A DNA stretch of 64,000 nt from PCC-9228 sp964477525 (GCA_964477525.1 CAYZHY010000002.1:33783-97782); one strand, 5' to 3'. Counted from the first letter of the stretch, positions 34,571 to 43,956 are shown. Made by a program: numbers and translations. The notes: generated by a model from the sequence alone, not told the origin.

Positions 34571-36090
34571 TCATTTTTTTTCTGAATTCGAGTTGTTGTC
34601 AGAGCTAGAAGCATCTCCACCTAAGGGCGAAGTATCTACATCCAAGGTGGACTCTTCTACTGCTTCCGATTCCTCTGTTTGAGCCAATAAATCCGACCCA
34701 TCGTCCACATCATCATCGCTTGGCGGTGGTTCTAGCCGTTGAATTTCAATTTCTTGCAAACGCGGCCCCTCTGCAGAAATCACTCGCAACTGTAAATTTT
34801 TATATCTGAGGGTGTCGCCAACCACAGGAATTTTTTGCAACTGATAAATTGTAAAACCACCTAAAGTTTGATATTCATCCGTAAGCGGAAAATCGAGATT
34901 TAAAACTTCATTGACATCTTCTAAATTGGTTTGCGCCTGGACCAAAAAGGTTCGCTCGTCTAAAATCCGAACGTTGGAAGATTCGTTGCTATCGACATCG
35001 GAACCACCAATAATTTGCGCTACCAGATCGTCAATGGTCAGCAATCCGGCTGTACCGCCAAATTCATCCACGACAATCGCCATTTCCTGATGGGTACGGC
35101 GACGTTCGTTATGGGAAGGATAGGTAGTGCGCAAACGCTGCATTAGGGGTAACAGCTCGCTGAGGTAGGTATACTCAGGTACAAAGCGAGCTGGTTTCAT
35201 CCAACTTTCAATGGGAGAGGTCAAATCGAGGGTACCTTCCGCAAGCGGCGCTGCAAGTTCTCTAAAATCAATAATGCCCCGCACGTCGTCTAGAGAATCT
35301 CCAATGGCCGGATAGCGAGAATGACCGGAAACTGCGACTTCTTGCAGCAATTGCTGAACGGTGGCTTGACAAGGCAGGGCAATAAGATTGGTACGCGGTA
35401 CCATTACTTCCGAGGCTGAGACATCGCTAAATTTAAAAACATTGCTGAGCAGTTCCCTCTCCTCTGCTTCCAAACCAGTGGACTCTCGTTCGGTGGCAAT
35501 AATTAACTGTAGTTCTTCGGGGGTGACGCGGTTGTGCCAACCGCCGCCAGTATAGCGAATTCCCAACAAACGCAACAGTAGGCGGGTGGATTGGTTGAGG
35601 ATCCAAATAAATGGATGAAAAAAACGCGCGATCGCTAAACTTGGCGCTCCCAAAACTTTCGCCAAATGTTCTGAATAAAGCATGGCCACCGATTTGGGAC
35701 ACAATTCTCCCAATACAATTTGTAGGTAAGCCACTAAAAAAAATCCAATGGGAATAGAGAGGGAATGAGCGAGAACGTGGCTGGTACTTTCTGGCAGCGG
35801 AAATTCCATCAAACCGCGCTCTACCAAAACGGCTACCGTACGTTCGCCAATCCATCCCAACGCCAAACTCGACAGGGTAATTCCTAGTTGGGTGGTGGAT
35901 AGCAAACGATCGATGGTTCGCTGCAAATCCTGAACGGTTTTGGCGCGCAGATCGCCAGCTTTGACCAGTTGCTGAATTCGCGATCGCCGCACCGAAACAA
36001 TGGAAAATTCCGCCGCTACAAAAAAGGCGTTCAAGGTAATTAACAATAGGACGGAGAGAACCCGCCATAAAACATCCGTTTGTGCTAAAG
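34571..36090 (-). CDS. CNNM/CorC (hemolysin-like) transporter, N-terminus lost in the scaffold gap
   Basis: The frame stays open into the N run, so the start is missing; the first readable residues are LAQTDVLWRVLSVLLLITLNAFF, of which ITLNAFFVAAEFSIVSVRR is the standard DUF21 opening. Four membrane segments fill about the first 150 residues. A CBS pair follows (EVMVPRTNLIAL, GIIDFREL, VVDEFGGTAGLLTIDDLV), then a CorC_HlyC domain ending QEIEIQRLEPPP. A Ser/Asp/Glu-rich tail of about 55 residues closes it. The family exports Mg2+ or related ions, or regulates that flux. About 506 residues are visible. Confidence 0.92.
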
Positions 36091-36190
36091 NNNNNNNNNN
36101 NNNNNNNNNNNNNNNNNNNNNNNNNNNNNNNNNNNNNNNNNNNNNNNNNNNNNNNNNNNNNNNNNNNNNNNNNNNNNNNNNNNNNNNNNN
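36091..36190. other. Scaffold gap of 100 N
   Basis: Exactly 100 undetermined bases, the conventional length for a gap of unknown size. Reading frames through it are not meaningful. Confidence 0.99.
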
Positions 36191-36321
36191 GATGGGGAAG
36201 ACGATCCTCCCTGGAGAGCAGCAATGATGACGACTGTAGGAACTGCCATTCGTAACATGAAAGAAGCAGTTCCCCGGCGAGGGGGATCTGGTTTTCGATC
36301 GCGTGGGTTAGGATCGCTCAT
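36191..36321 (-). CDS. Start of an unidentified gene, cut by the gap
   Basis: N-terminal fragment opening MSDPNPRDRKPDPPRRGTAS and then a hydrophobic segment (MLRMAVPTVVIIAALQG) that runs into the gap. The pattern is a basic, Pro-rich cytosolic tail followed by a membrane anchor or signal. No clear ribosome binding site. It is not in a position to be the N-terminus of the CNNM protein unless the gap is short; more likely it is a separate small membrane or exported protein. Confidence 0.4.
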
Positions 36322-36349
36322 GCCAAATTTGCAAACTGCACAGTATATG

Positions 36350-36616
36350 CTAATTGGAATCGGTGTTTTTTTCTGCTTGAGTTTGTTTCTCAACTCGTTT
36401 GATAATTTCCGATTCCTTCAAAAAAACAACAGACCCCGACGAACGTTGCTCGATTGAATTGCCCGGTAAACTGTTGGTAGGACGTGCGTCTGGTTGCGTT
36501 ACTCCTTTCAAAGCTTCTCGACCTATCTTTAAGCCCCAATTGGCACTGGCCGTTCCTGCTGCTGCCATCACCACTAGCAAAAGAAAGGTTAGCACAACTG
36601 TGGGATTGAATTTCAT
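36350..36616 (-). CDS. Small exported protein of unknown function, 88 residues
   Basis: Opens MKFNPTVVLTFLLLVVMAAA, a signal peptide or membrane anchor, followed by SANWGLKIGREALKGVTQPD and an acidic/basic C-terminal helix (KESEIIKRVEKQTQAEK). The segment with GREALKGVTQPD...PT looks like a conserved cyanobacterial motif from memory, but no function is known. It lies about 30 bases upstream of the fragment cut by the gap, on the same strand. Confidence 0.65.
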   Translation of the reverse strand: MKFNPTVVLTFLLLVVMAAAGTASANWGLKIGREALKGVTQPDARPTNSLPGNSIEQRSSGSVVFLKESEIIKRVEKQTQAEKNTDSN

Positions 36617-36740
36617 AATCTCCGATCGTTACCTGTTTGGACAACTGCTTGCGATCGCTTTTTGCTCTTTTACTGGATCGAAAAATTTTTACCAATTGCT
36701 CTACAAAATTAAAAACGTTTTGTGGTAGTATGAAACCGGA

Positions 36741-36813
36741 CCAGGGTTGGCCGAGCGGTTTAGGCAGCGAACTCATAATTCGCCTCAGGCAGGTTCAACT
36801 CCTGCACCCTGGA
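36741..36813 (+). tRNA. trnI-CAU: tRNA with CAU anticodon, probably tRNA-Ile2 (lysidine type)
   Basis: A complete 73-base cloverleaf. The acceptor stem CCAGGGT pairs with ACCCTGG, discriminator A. The D-arm is GCC/GGC, the anticodon stem GCGAA/TTCGC with loop CTCATAA (anticodon CAT), and the T-arm GCAGG TTCAACT CCTGC. The D-arm and the stretch AACTCATAATT resemble chloroplast trnI-CAU rather than initiator or elongator tRNA-Met, so I favour the minor Ile tRNA whose C34 becomes lysidine; an elongator Met tRNA is the alternative. CCA is not encoded. Eight T follow at once. Confidence 0.9.
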
Positions 36814-36837
36814 TTTTTTTCGCAATTTGGAAATTCC

Positions 36838-37278
36838 CTAGCGAGGAGCTTGCCATATCACTTGGTTCTGGGAAGGAGAATTGCTTCCATTTGAATCCGG
36901 TGCCGACAGCAAAGAGCGATCGAAGGGATTGAACAAATCTGGGGTTCGTATGGTTGGATCGCTCGATGTTTGCTGCCTCATGGCATCTCTATACAATTGG
37001 TGGAGGGCTCGTCCGTCTTCTATAATTTCATTGTCTGGATAGGAAATAAACAGGTTTTGCACGGTCCGAAACAAACTTCGATTGCGATAGAAGTTTTTGT
37101 CATTTTCATAGAAAGCATCTTCAAAAGCTTGCTCTAGGGTCCGTAGTTCATCTTCGGAAGCATTGGCGGTTGGTGTATGTCCCATTATTCCCATTCCCGT
37201 GGTAGCGATCGCTGCTACCATTGTAAGATTTGGTAGCCACCCTAGCGATCGCTGCTTCAAATATTTGGATACCTTCAT
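36838..37278 (-). CDS. Exported protein of unknown function, 146 residues
   Basis: Starts MKVSKYLKQRSLGWLPNLTM with a GGAGG eight bases upstream; earlier in-frame starts lack a site. A signal peptide ends near GHTPTANA. The mature part has a helical acidic segment (ELRTLEQAFEDAFYENDKNF) and repeated Tyr/Arg/Asp residues (NRSLFRTVQNLFISYPDNE), then a Ser/Pro-rich tail. Not recognised. It is divergent from pyrE. Confidence 0.65.
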   Translation of the reverse strand: MKVSKYLKQRSLGWLPNLTMVAAIATTGMGIMGHTPTANASEDELRTLEQAFEDAFYENDKNFYRNRSLFRTVQNLFISYPDNEIIEDGRALHQLYRDAMRQQTSSDPTIRTPDLFNPFDRSLLSAPDSNGSNSPSQNQVIWQAPR

Positions 37279-37400
37279 CGTACGTACCTCCAAAATTGTT
37301 TTGCGAACATTCTGCATCCTCGTTAGACAACTTTCCATTCTCAATCGGGAAAATCTTCTAGTAGGATATTGTTCGATATGTCGTCCCTTCTTTTATAGCA

Positions 37401-38036
37401 ATGAATGCACCTACCTACCAAGGACAAAACCAGTTACTACAACAGGTAGCAACCGCAAGTAACCACCAACTGCAAACGCAACTGCTGGAGTTATTTTGCC
37501 AGCTGGCTTACCAAGAAGGAAACTTTACGCTATCTTCAGGAAAGCGTAGTTCCTACTATCTTAATGGCAAGCAGGTCACCCTGCACCCTGTGGGAGCTTT
37601 GGTTACCGGACGATTGCTATTTTCTATGCTACCTGCTCAAGCCCAAGCTGTAGCTGGCTTGACCCTGGGGGCCGATCCTTTGGTGAGTAGCGTTAGCGTG
37701 ATTTCAGCTTTAGAAAATCAACCCATTCCCGGTTTAATCGTACGCAAAGAACCCAAAGGTCACGGTACGCAAGCCTATATTGAAGGACCTTCTCTAGAAA
37801 CAGGGAGTTTGGTGGTGGTTGTGGAAGATGTGGTTACCACAGGAACCTCGGCTTTAAAAGCTGCCAACCGGCTGCGAGATGCTGGATATAAGGTAACCCA
37901 TGTATTGGCTTTGGTCGATAGGGAACAGGGAGCTACCGAACTCTACCAACAAAATGGATTGGCGTTTCGCGCTGCTCTCACGCTTTCACAAATCCAACAG
38001 CACGTACAAACCAACCGTCAAACCAACGTCGAATAG
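37401..38036 (+). CDS. pyrE: Orotate phosphoribosyltransferase
   Basis: Fifth step of pyrimidine synthesis, joining orotate and PRPP to give OMP. 211 residues. The PRPP motif VVVEDVVTTGTSALKAANRL is at about residue 136; FTLSSGKRSSYYLNGK and VRKEPKGHGTQAYIEG are conserved (the flexible catalytic loop contains KEPKGHG). An N-terminal extension of about 25 Gln/Thr-rich residues precedes the core. It is monocistronic; a hairpin GCTCCT / AGGAGC lies 14 bases after the stop. Confidence 0.95.
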   Translation: MNAPTYQGQNQLLQQVATASNHQLQTQLLELFCQLAYQEGNFTLSSGKRSSYYLNGKQVTLHPVGALVTGRLLFSMLPAQAQAVAGLTLGADPLVSSVSVISALENQPIPGLIVRKEPKGHGTQAYIEGPSLETGSLVVVVEDVVTTGTSALKAANRLRDAGYKVTHVLALVDREQGATELYQQNGLAFRAALTLSQIQQHVQTNRQTNVE

Positions 38037-38104
38037 CAACATCAAATCGGCTCCTGGCTGGCTGCTAGGAGCAACGATCGTGGCTCGTAACACACAATAG
38101 GACT

Positions 38105-38126
38105 ATAGTGTTTTCAAATCGAACGT
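38105..38126 (+). repeat. 22-base dispersed repeat, copy 3
   Basis: Reads ATAGTGTTTTCAAATCGAAC followed by GT, the same family as 10983-11004 (minus) and 11779-11800. Confidence 0.55.
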
Positions 38127-38168
38127 CAATGGTGCATTGCTAAAAGATTTTAAAACCCTGTAGGGGAT

Positions 38169-38954
38169 ATGCGCGAAGACCCCCTACACAATCGCATTGT
38201 AGACAAATCATATAAAAATACTATACATACAAATTCATTGGATAAAATATACAAAAATGTTTTCCGTTCCTTGTCGTTGTTCGGAGTTTCTCTAGCCGTG
38301 CAAACACCAGCCACTCAGTCTTCCTCATTTACACAACTGCAAGCTATTAATCTAGCCAAAATTATTACCATCTTGCTTTTAGGCAGTTTTGCGATCGCAT
38401 TTGGTATTTCCGGGATGCGCCAAGTTATTTATCTGTGCCTGCATATAGGATATTGCGTTTGGTGGTTGCTAGAACAGTGGATTTATCCCGAAAGGCGACG
38501 TGTAATTTTCAACGAACCCGTCGATATAATAGGAATTTTGTTGGCCATTTTATTTGTGGGAGTTTTCTATACCTTGCCTGGCTTTTTAGCATTCATCAAT
38601 CCCACACCCATTTCCCTGTGGGCAGTGGCCATTGGCTTGCCTCTGTATTTTTTTGGTAGTTTAATTAATACCAGTGCCGACGTACAAAAACTCACCGCCA
38701 AACAACAAGGAGTTGGTTTGGTCAGCGATGGCATTTGGCGATTGGCCCGCCATATCAACTATTTTGGGGATTTGTTGCGCTATCTGAGCTTTAGCGTTAT
38801 TGCTGGTTCTGCTTGGGCTTATCTCGTACCAGGTGCGATCGCTATTTCATACTGGCAACGCATTCAGGCAAGGGAAGGTTCTCTTGTAGAAAAATACGAA
38901 GAGTATCCCAAGTACCAACAAAGAAGCAAACAGTTCATTCCCTTTATTTGGTAA
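38169..38954 (+). CDS. DUF1295 / isoprenylcysteine-methyltransferase-like membrane protein
   Basis: Up to 261 residues with about six hydrophobic segments. The C-terminal part has the pattern GIWRLARHINYFGDLLRYLSF and a final charged stretch (REGSLVEKYEEYPKYQQR), as in DUF1295 and related membrane methyltransferases or steroid-reductase-like proteins. The reaction is unknown. The first 43 residues look unlike a membrane protein start; a GTG at 38298 with GGAG ten bases upstream is a likely true start. Convergent with the TPR gene, three bases between stops. Confidence 0.8.
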   Translation: MREDPLHNRIVDKSYKNTIHTNSLDKIYKNVFRSLSLFGVSLAVQTPATQSSSFTQLQAINLAKIITILLLGSFAIAFGISGMRQVIYLCLHIGYCVWWLLEQWIYPERRRVIFNEPVDIIGILLAILFVGVFYTLPGFLAFINPTPISLWAVAIGLPLYFFGSLINTSADVQKLTAKQQGVGLVSDGIWRLARHINYFGDLLRYLSFSVIAGSAWAYLVPGAIAISYWQRIQAREGSLVEKYEEYPKYQQRSKQFIPFIW

Positions 38955-38957
38955 TTC

Positions 38958-41093
38958 CTACAGCTTCGCCAAAATTTCCGGCAGCAGTTGGGAAGGAACT
39001 TGAGAAAGTGCCTGATTTTGCCCTTCGACACCAAATTGTTCGTGGAGGGTGCGAATGGTTTGTACCAAAAACCGAAATGTATTGGCACGTAACTCGGGTT
39101 GCTGTTCGTATCCCTGCCAAGCTTGTACGTGGTGGTATAAAGCTTTTTGCAAGCAACCTTGCTTGGTTTCGGGATGTAAGTTGGCATGGGAGTCGCGCTG
39201 TAACTGGTAGTAAGCCAATCCTAGGTTGTTGTGGGTAGCCAAAACATCGAAGGAGAGGTGTACAGAGTCCGCTAGTTTTGCAGTTAGTTCTAAAGTGGCT
39301 TCGTAAGCTGCGATCGCTTGTTGCCAATATTCCGAGGGAGATAGGGTACTAGATTGTCCTTGGTATGCTAGATGCCAGTAAGCGGTGCCTAGATTGTTGT
39401 ACGTGGCAGCACATTGATGGGGTACTGTATCGCGGGTGCGGTAATTGAGAGCGAGGCGATAGGCACTAACCGCCAGTAAAAGATTGTCTTCGGGTTCTTC
39501 GTATTGAGCGAGGTTCCAGTAAGTGGTGCCTAAGTTGTTTTGCAACATCGCGTAGTGAAGTGGTTCGGTGTCGGGAGTATAGATTTTTAAAGCGCGTTGG
39601 TAAGCTGCGATCGCTTGATAAAGGGAATTAACCGGTTCTTGATATTGTGCCAGGTTCCAGTAGGCAGTACCCAAGTTATTTTGGGTGGTAGCCCACTGTA
39701 AGTGCGCTTGCTGTTTTTTTTGGGGGTCTTCGTGTTCGGTAAATTGCCAGTGGTACCCTGAACTTGTCGAAGGGTGGTGAATCTTCTGGACGTTTTGATA
39801 GGCATGAATGGCTTGCTGCCAGTACTCAGCACTTTGGTACAAACTGCCCAGTTCTCCGTAGATAGCTCCCAAGTTACTTTGCAGCATGTACCAAGCTTCG
39901 GGAGATTCGGTGGGTTGGGTGTTGGCAGCGGCAGTGCTAAAAAAGCTGACAGCCTGTTCTAAGTAGCCGGTTTTGGTTTCTACAGATTCGGTGGAGCGCG
40001 CTAGCATCCAGTAGAGAGTACCGATATCGTTAGCAAGAACCCAGTAGCGCGGCGAGTGCGATGGTAAAAATTCCCAAGCTTGGGTGTAGGCAAAAAGAAT
40101 AATTTCGGCGTATTCGGGGGATTGTTGTTCTTGCTGTTGAAGGAGTTCGCGATAAAAATCCCCTAATTTTAAGTAAGCCAGGGCTGTTTCTTCAGCACTT
40201 CCCCCAGATTCGTAGAGTCTGTCGATTTCGTATAGATGCTGGAAGGGTTCGTACTCGGAAATTGCTGTTTGTAAGTCGGTTTGGCAAATTTCCCGCACCG
40301 ATGCTGGGGCTACGGCTTTTACGAGTTCTAGCAGTTGTTCGGGAACGTTTGCTAGCAGGGGCGTTGTTGCCGGAGAATATGTTTGGTTTTGGGGAAATAA
40401 AATCTCAATTTTTTGGGCAATATCTGTATGTTCGGTAGTGGTTTGCGTTTCAAAATTCGGTGCAATGGTTTCCGAATCGGCAATGGTTTCCGAATCGAAA
40501 GCTGCCGTTTTTTGGGCGTGGTGTTGCTGGTAGTTGCTATAGAACTCAAACACACCCGTACAGTACTGCCAAAACTCTGGAATGCCTTGGAGGGTCCGAA
40601 ACCAAGGTGGGGGCATCCAAAGCAAAACGCTGGCTTCGGCTGGCAATTGCGACAGTTCCAAGTTTCTGAGGTTTTCTAAAAAACGCCACTGTCGCGTGGC
40701 TGGTTGCCGGGTTAATCGTTCTATTCCCAATACTTGAAATCCCGGAGACGGAAGGGAGGTGGGAATGGGATGTTTGCGCAACCAGCGTTCGATTTGAGCG
40801 ATGGGAGAAGGGCGTTTGACGTTTAAATTTAAGCTAACCCATTGGGGATATTGCTGCGGTAGGTGCGAATGGTGTACTTCGCTACTTGAGGGTCCACCGA
40901 CAGCAAAAGCGGGAAGTTGCTGGTTGAGTTCGGCATGCAAGCGTGCTGCCAAAACATGTTGCAGTTGGGAATCGTCGCATACGGCAACAAAAATTTGGCG
41001 GCGCAGACCCAGGTTTAAGGCTAGTTGCAAGCGCTGGTAAATTTGCTGGTTTTGGCTGTTAAGAAGATGTTCAAGTTGCTGGTATTCGCTCAC
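38958..41093 (-). CDS. Large TPR-repeat protein
   Basis: About 711 residues. The N-terminal 190 residues (RQIFVAVCDD, SLNLNVKRPSPIAQIERWL, ASVLLWMPPPWF) resemble a degenerate nucleotide-binding-like domain seen in some cyanobacterial TPR proteins. From about residue 300 a series of TPR units follows, most clearly the repeats around QNNLGTAYWNLAQYQEP, QNNLGTTYWNLAQYEEP and YNNLGTAYWHLAYQ. Probably a protein-interaction scaffold. I use the GTG with a GGAGGG just upstream; a GTG four codons earlier also fits. A dispersed repeat is embedded in frame near residue 445. Confidence 0.85.
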   Translation of the reverse strand: MSEYQQLEHLLNSQNQQIYQRLQLALNLGLRRQIFVAVCDDSQLQHVLAARLHAELNQQLPAFAVGGPSSSEVHHSHLPQQYPQWVSLNLNVKRPSPIAQIERWLRKHPIPTSLPSPGFQVLGIERLTRQPATRQWRFLENLRNLELSQLPAEASVLLWMPPPWFRTLQGIPEFWQYCTGVFEFYSNYQQHHAQKTAAFDSETIADSETIAPNFETQTTTEHTDIAQKIEILFPQNQTYSPATTPLLANVPEQLLELVKAVAPASVREICQTDLQTAISEYEPFQHLYEIDRLYESGGSAEETALAYLKLGDFYRELLQQQEQQSPEYAEIILFAYTQAWEFLPSHSPRYWVLANDIGTLYWMLARSTESVETKTGYLEQAVSFFSTAAANTQPTESPEAWYMLQSNLGAIYGELGSLYQSAEYWQQAIHAYQNVQKIHHPSTSSGYHWQFTEHEDPQKKQQAHLQWATTQNNLGTAYWNLAQYQEPVNSLYQAIAAYQRALKIYTPDTEPLHYAMLQNNLGTTYWNLAQYEEPEDNLLLAVSAYRLALNYRTRDTVPHQCAATYNNLGTAYWHLAYQGQSSTLSPSEYWQQAIAAYEATLELTAKLADSVHLSFDVLATHNNLGLAYYQLQRDSHANLHPETKQGCLQKALYHHVQAWQGYEQQPELRANTFRFLVQTIRTLHEQFGVEGQNQALSQVPSQLLPEILAKL
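39755..39775. repeat. TTCGACAAG-type repeat inside the TPR gene
   Basis: Imperfect palindrome ACCCTGAACTTGTCGAAGGG followed by T, in frame within the TPR coding sequence, where it encodes the odd residues HPSTSSGY between two TPR units. Confidence 0.65.
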
Positions 41094-41115
41094 GATGCCC
41101 TCCACCGAGCGTAAA

Positions 41116-41153
41116 ACTCCTATTTTTTATGGAATTTCTGCGAAAATAGGAGT
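41116..41153 (-). terminator. Hairpin between rsgA and the TPR gene, possible weak terminator
   Basis: 11-bp stem ACTCCTATTTT / AAAATAGGAGT with a 16-nt loop, followed on the minus strand by TTTTA. The stem is long but the T tract is short. Confidence 0.5.
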
Positions 41154-41245
41154 GGGGTATGGGATGGGAATAAAGAGTCTCTCTGGTTGTTTCTTCTTAC
41201 CCCAAAGGTGAAAGTCAGGAAGCGGCAGCGTTGTTCTAGCCTTTT

Positions 41246-42358
41246 TTAAAGTGGATCGCTCAGTGGCTGTGATGAGGAGTTGAGTTCTTCGCAGAATTCT
41301 TGGAGTTCTTGTTGCTGGCTGCGACGGGAACGACGACGGTATTTTTTGGCTTCTAGTTTGGGTTCGTAGCCGCGACGACCGGAGGATTTGGTTTTTTGTT
41401 TGAGGCTGGATTCCTGGGTGCGGGTATGGTGGCTGGCGATAGCGGCGGATTCTGCTTCTGAGAGCATCTTTAGGTAGTGTTCGTACCGTTCCCAGTCCCC
41501 ACGAACGGCACAGTTGGGTTCTTGGCGGTGCCAGCAATCGTCAAATTGGCAGCTAGCGGTTGCTAGGCGATCGCGAATTTCGGGAAAATATTGGGCTAGA
41601 TCGTTGGGGTCGCAAGCGATTTCGGGTTGGTTAAATCCTGGCGTATCGGCAAGCAATCCCCCTTGGGGAAGTTCAAAAAGCTCTACGTGGCGGGTGGTGT
41701 GGCGTCCTTTCGCGATTTTACCGCTGATGGCACCTACATGCACTTGTGCTTGCGGAATGAGGCGATCGATGAGGCTGGATTTACCAACGCCGGAGGGACC
41801 GGCGATGATGGTAATTTGATTTTTTAGGTGCTGGCTGAGTTCGTGGATGCGATGGTCTTGTTGAACGCTGACCATTTGTGGCGTGTATCCCCAACTGCGC
41901 ACTCGCTGGTACCAATGTTGTTGTAGCGTTGGTTTTGCCAGGTCGGTTTTGTTGAAGCCAACTAAGACTGGCAAGCCGGTACTTTCGCCTTTAACAAGGA
42001 AGCGACTCAGTTGGTAGGCATCGACTTCTGGTTCTGTTAGGGAAAAGACCAATAAAAGCTGGTCGGCATTGGCGACTGGTGGTCGGTCTAGTTGGTTGCG
42101 GCGCGGAAAAACATCGCTAATTATACCGGTGCCATTGGTCCAGTCGATTTTTTCTACTGATACCCGATCGCCGACCATCGTTTGGATGCCAATTTTTTTT
42201 AAGCGATCGCGGCGGGTACAAAGGAGAGGTTGACTTTCACAAGACTCGCTGTCCGCAGGGAAGGTTTCTGGGTGCAGTTGCACGCGATAAAAGTTCGCCT
42301 GAATAGCGAGAACGGTTCCTTGGCTGCTGGCAGGTCGTGTTTGGCGAGTTTGGTTCAT
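41246..42358 (-). CDS. rsgA: Ribosome small subunit-dependent GTPase RsgA
   Basis: Circularly permuted GTPase for 30S maturation, 370 residues. N-terminal OB-fold about to residue 100. G4 is in VGFNKTDL, G1 in IAGPSGVGKSSLIDRL, G2 in KGRHTTRHVEL and G3 in ADTPGFNQPE, in the permuted order. The zinc-knuckle region has CQFDDCWHRQEPNCAVRG (Cys and His ligands visible). The C-terminal 60 residues are Arg/Lys/Gln-rich and longer than usual. It ends the dnaJ-tusA-rsgA run. Confidence 0.95.
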   Translation of the reverse strand: MNQTRQTRPASSQGTVLAIQANFYRVQLHPETFPADSESCESQPLLCTRRDRLKKIGIQTMVGDRVSVEKIDWTNGTGIISDVFPRRNQLDRPPVANADQLLLVFSLTEPEVDAYQLSRFLVKGESTGLPVLVGFNKTDLAKPTLQQHWYQRVRSWGYTPQMVSVQQDHRIHELSQHLKNQITIIAGPSGVGKSSLIDRLIPQAQVHVGAISGKIAKGRHTTRHVELFELPQGGLLADTPGFNQPEIACDPNDLAQYFPEIRDRLATASCQFDDCWHRQEPNCAVRGDWERYEHYLKMLSEAESAAIASHHTRTQESSLKQKTKSSGRRGYEPKLEAKKYRRRSRRSQQQELQEFCEELNSSSQPLSDPL

Positions 42359-42391
42359 GCTATCGTGTCCTTCGGTTCGGCTCGGGGCCAG

Positions 42392-42661
42392 TTACGACGC
42401 TGGGGCAGCACGCCGTACTTGAACCGCATAGCAGCGAGGCTCCGAAGAATCGATCTCGCGTTCTTCAATGCGTTCCACGCTGTAGCCTTCCATGGTTAAG
42501 CTTTCTGGAACCTGTTCGATGGGTTCTCCCGGATCCAGCCAAACTTCTAGCAAGCTCCCCGGTTCTAATTTTTCCAGACGCATTTTGGTACGCACGAAGT
42601 TGAGGGGACAGGGAGTCCCCCGCAAATCGAGACAGGCATCGGCCGTTTGAGGCTGAGTCAT
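42392..42661 (-). CDS. TusA/SirA family sulfur-carrier protein
   Basis: Protein of 89 residues with the hallmark DLRGTPCPLNFVRTKM, whose Cys (about residue 18) carries persulfide sulfur in tRNA thiouridine synthesis or other sulfur transfers. Its best start overlaps the dnaJ stop as ATGA, which implies translational coupling. The linkage to chaperone genes is common in cyanobacteria. rsgA starts 34 bases downstream. Confidence 0.88.
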   Translation of the reverse strand: MTQPQTADACLDLRGTPCPLNFVRTKMRLEKLEPGSLLEVWLDPGEPIEQVPESLTMEGYSVERIEEREIDSSEPRCYAVQVRRAAPAS

Positions 42662-43794
42662 CGTTTCAACCATTCAATAAATTTACCAAAGCCACCTTTT
42701 TCGCTGCGATCGCTGCGGATTTTGGCGAGTTTTTCCAGCAGTTCTCTTTCTTCTGAGTTGAGCCGCTGGGGAATGGTCACCGTTACTTTAATAATATGAT
42801 CGCCGCGTAAGGTGGGATTTCCCAGTTTGGGAACGCCTTTTCCTTCCAGCGTTAGTTCGGCATCGGGTTGGGTTCCTGGCGGAATGGTCAGTTCTTCCGG
42901 ACCGTCCACGGTATTGACCTCCATGCGACAGCCCAAAATCGCTTCTAAATAGCTAATTTTGATTTCCGAGTAGATATTGATGCCATCGCGCTTGAATTCC
43001 GAGTCTTCCTCGACAAACAGGTATACGTACAAATCTCCCGGTGGACCGCCTCGCTGGCCGGCATCCCCTTCGTTGCCAATACGCAGGCGATTGCCGCTGT
43101 CTACACCGGCAGGAATGTTCACCTGTAGGGTTTTGGTTTGTTGCTTAACACCGCGACCGCTGCAAGACTCGCACTTATCAGCGATGGTTTGTCCGCTGCC
43201 TTCGCAAGTGGGACAAACGGAGACTTGGGTAAAACTGCCAAAAGGCGTTCTGGTGGAGCGACGTACTTGACCCGTACCGCCACAAGTCGCACAAGTTGTC
43301 GGACGTGTTCCTGGTTTGGCTCCCGATCCTTCACAGGTTTCGCAGGTTTCTAGGTGCGTAATCTTGATGTCTTTTTCACCACCAAAAATCGCTTCCCGGA
43401 AATCTAGCTTTAAGTCCAGGCGGAGATCGTCGCCACGTACGGGACCGCTGCGCCGGCGACGTTCGGCACCGGTACCAGCAAAGCCGCCAAAGAATTGTTC
43501 GAAGATATCGGCAAATCCACCGAAGTCGCCGAAGTCACCAAAGTCCGAAGTTTCAGCTGCTCCAGCACCAGCACCCGATACACCGGCTTCGCCAAAGCTA
43601 TCGTAGCGTTGGCGCATTTGTGGATCGGAAAGAACTTCGTAGGCTCGATTGATTTCTTTAAAGCGTTCTTCGGCTCCTTCCTCCCGATTCACGTCCGGGT
43701 GGTACTTGCGGGCTAGGCGACGGTAAGCACGTTTGATTTCTTCTTGACCGGCATCGCGGGAGATGCCTAGGGTTTCATAATAATCGCGAGCCAT
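42658..43794 (-). CDS. dnaJ: Chaperone DnaJ (type I Hsp40)
   Basis: 378 residues. J-domain with HPD (RKYHPDVNREEG, about residue 33), then a Gly/Phe-rich region with DFGDFGDFGGF. Four C-x-x-C-x-G-x-G zinc repeats follow, CETCEGSGAKPG, CATCGGTGQVRR, CPTCEGSGQT and CESCSGRG. The C-terminal substrate-binding and dimerisation domains end in IEWLKR. It stimulates the ATPase of DnaK. Downstream of dnaK by about 160 bases, same strand; its stop overlaps the start of the TusA-like gene. Confidence 0.97.
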   Translation of the reverse strand: MARDYYETLGISRDAGQEEIKRAYRRLARKYHPDVNREEGAEERFKEINRAYEVLSDPQMRQRYDSFGEAGVSGAGAGAAETSDFGDFGDFGGFADIFEQFFGGFAGTGAERRRRSGPVRGDDLRLDLKLDFREAIFGGEKDIKITHLETCETCEGSGAKPGTRPTTCATCGGTGQVRRSTRTPFGSFTQVSVCPTCEGSGQTIADKCESCSGRGVKQQTKTLQVNIPAGVDSGNRLRIGNEGDAGQRGGPPGDLYVYLFVEEDSEFKRDGINIYSEIKISYLEAILGCRMEVNTVDGPEELTIPPGTQPDAELTLEGKGVPKLGNPTLRGDHIIKVTVTIPQRLNSEERELLEKLAKIRSDRSEKGGFGKFIEWLKR

Positions 43795-43956
43795 AAAGCG
43801 CTATTGGTGGTACGCAAAAAATACAAAAACGACACAGAAAATTTGGAAGGAAAGGGGGCCATCATGCTAGCAACTGAGGTTCGGTTCGTCAAAATTCATT
43901 TTAACCTACTTCGGTTGCTCGCTGATTGGCACCTGCTGGGCGATCGCCTAGGTCTT

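Noticed and set aside
35433..36224. Long minus-strand frame overlapping the CNNM gene and the N gap
   Set aside because: It is a shadow frame of the CNNM gene extended by undetermined codons; its sequence is not protein-like.
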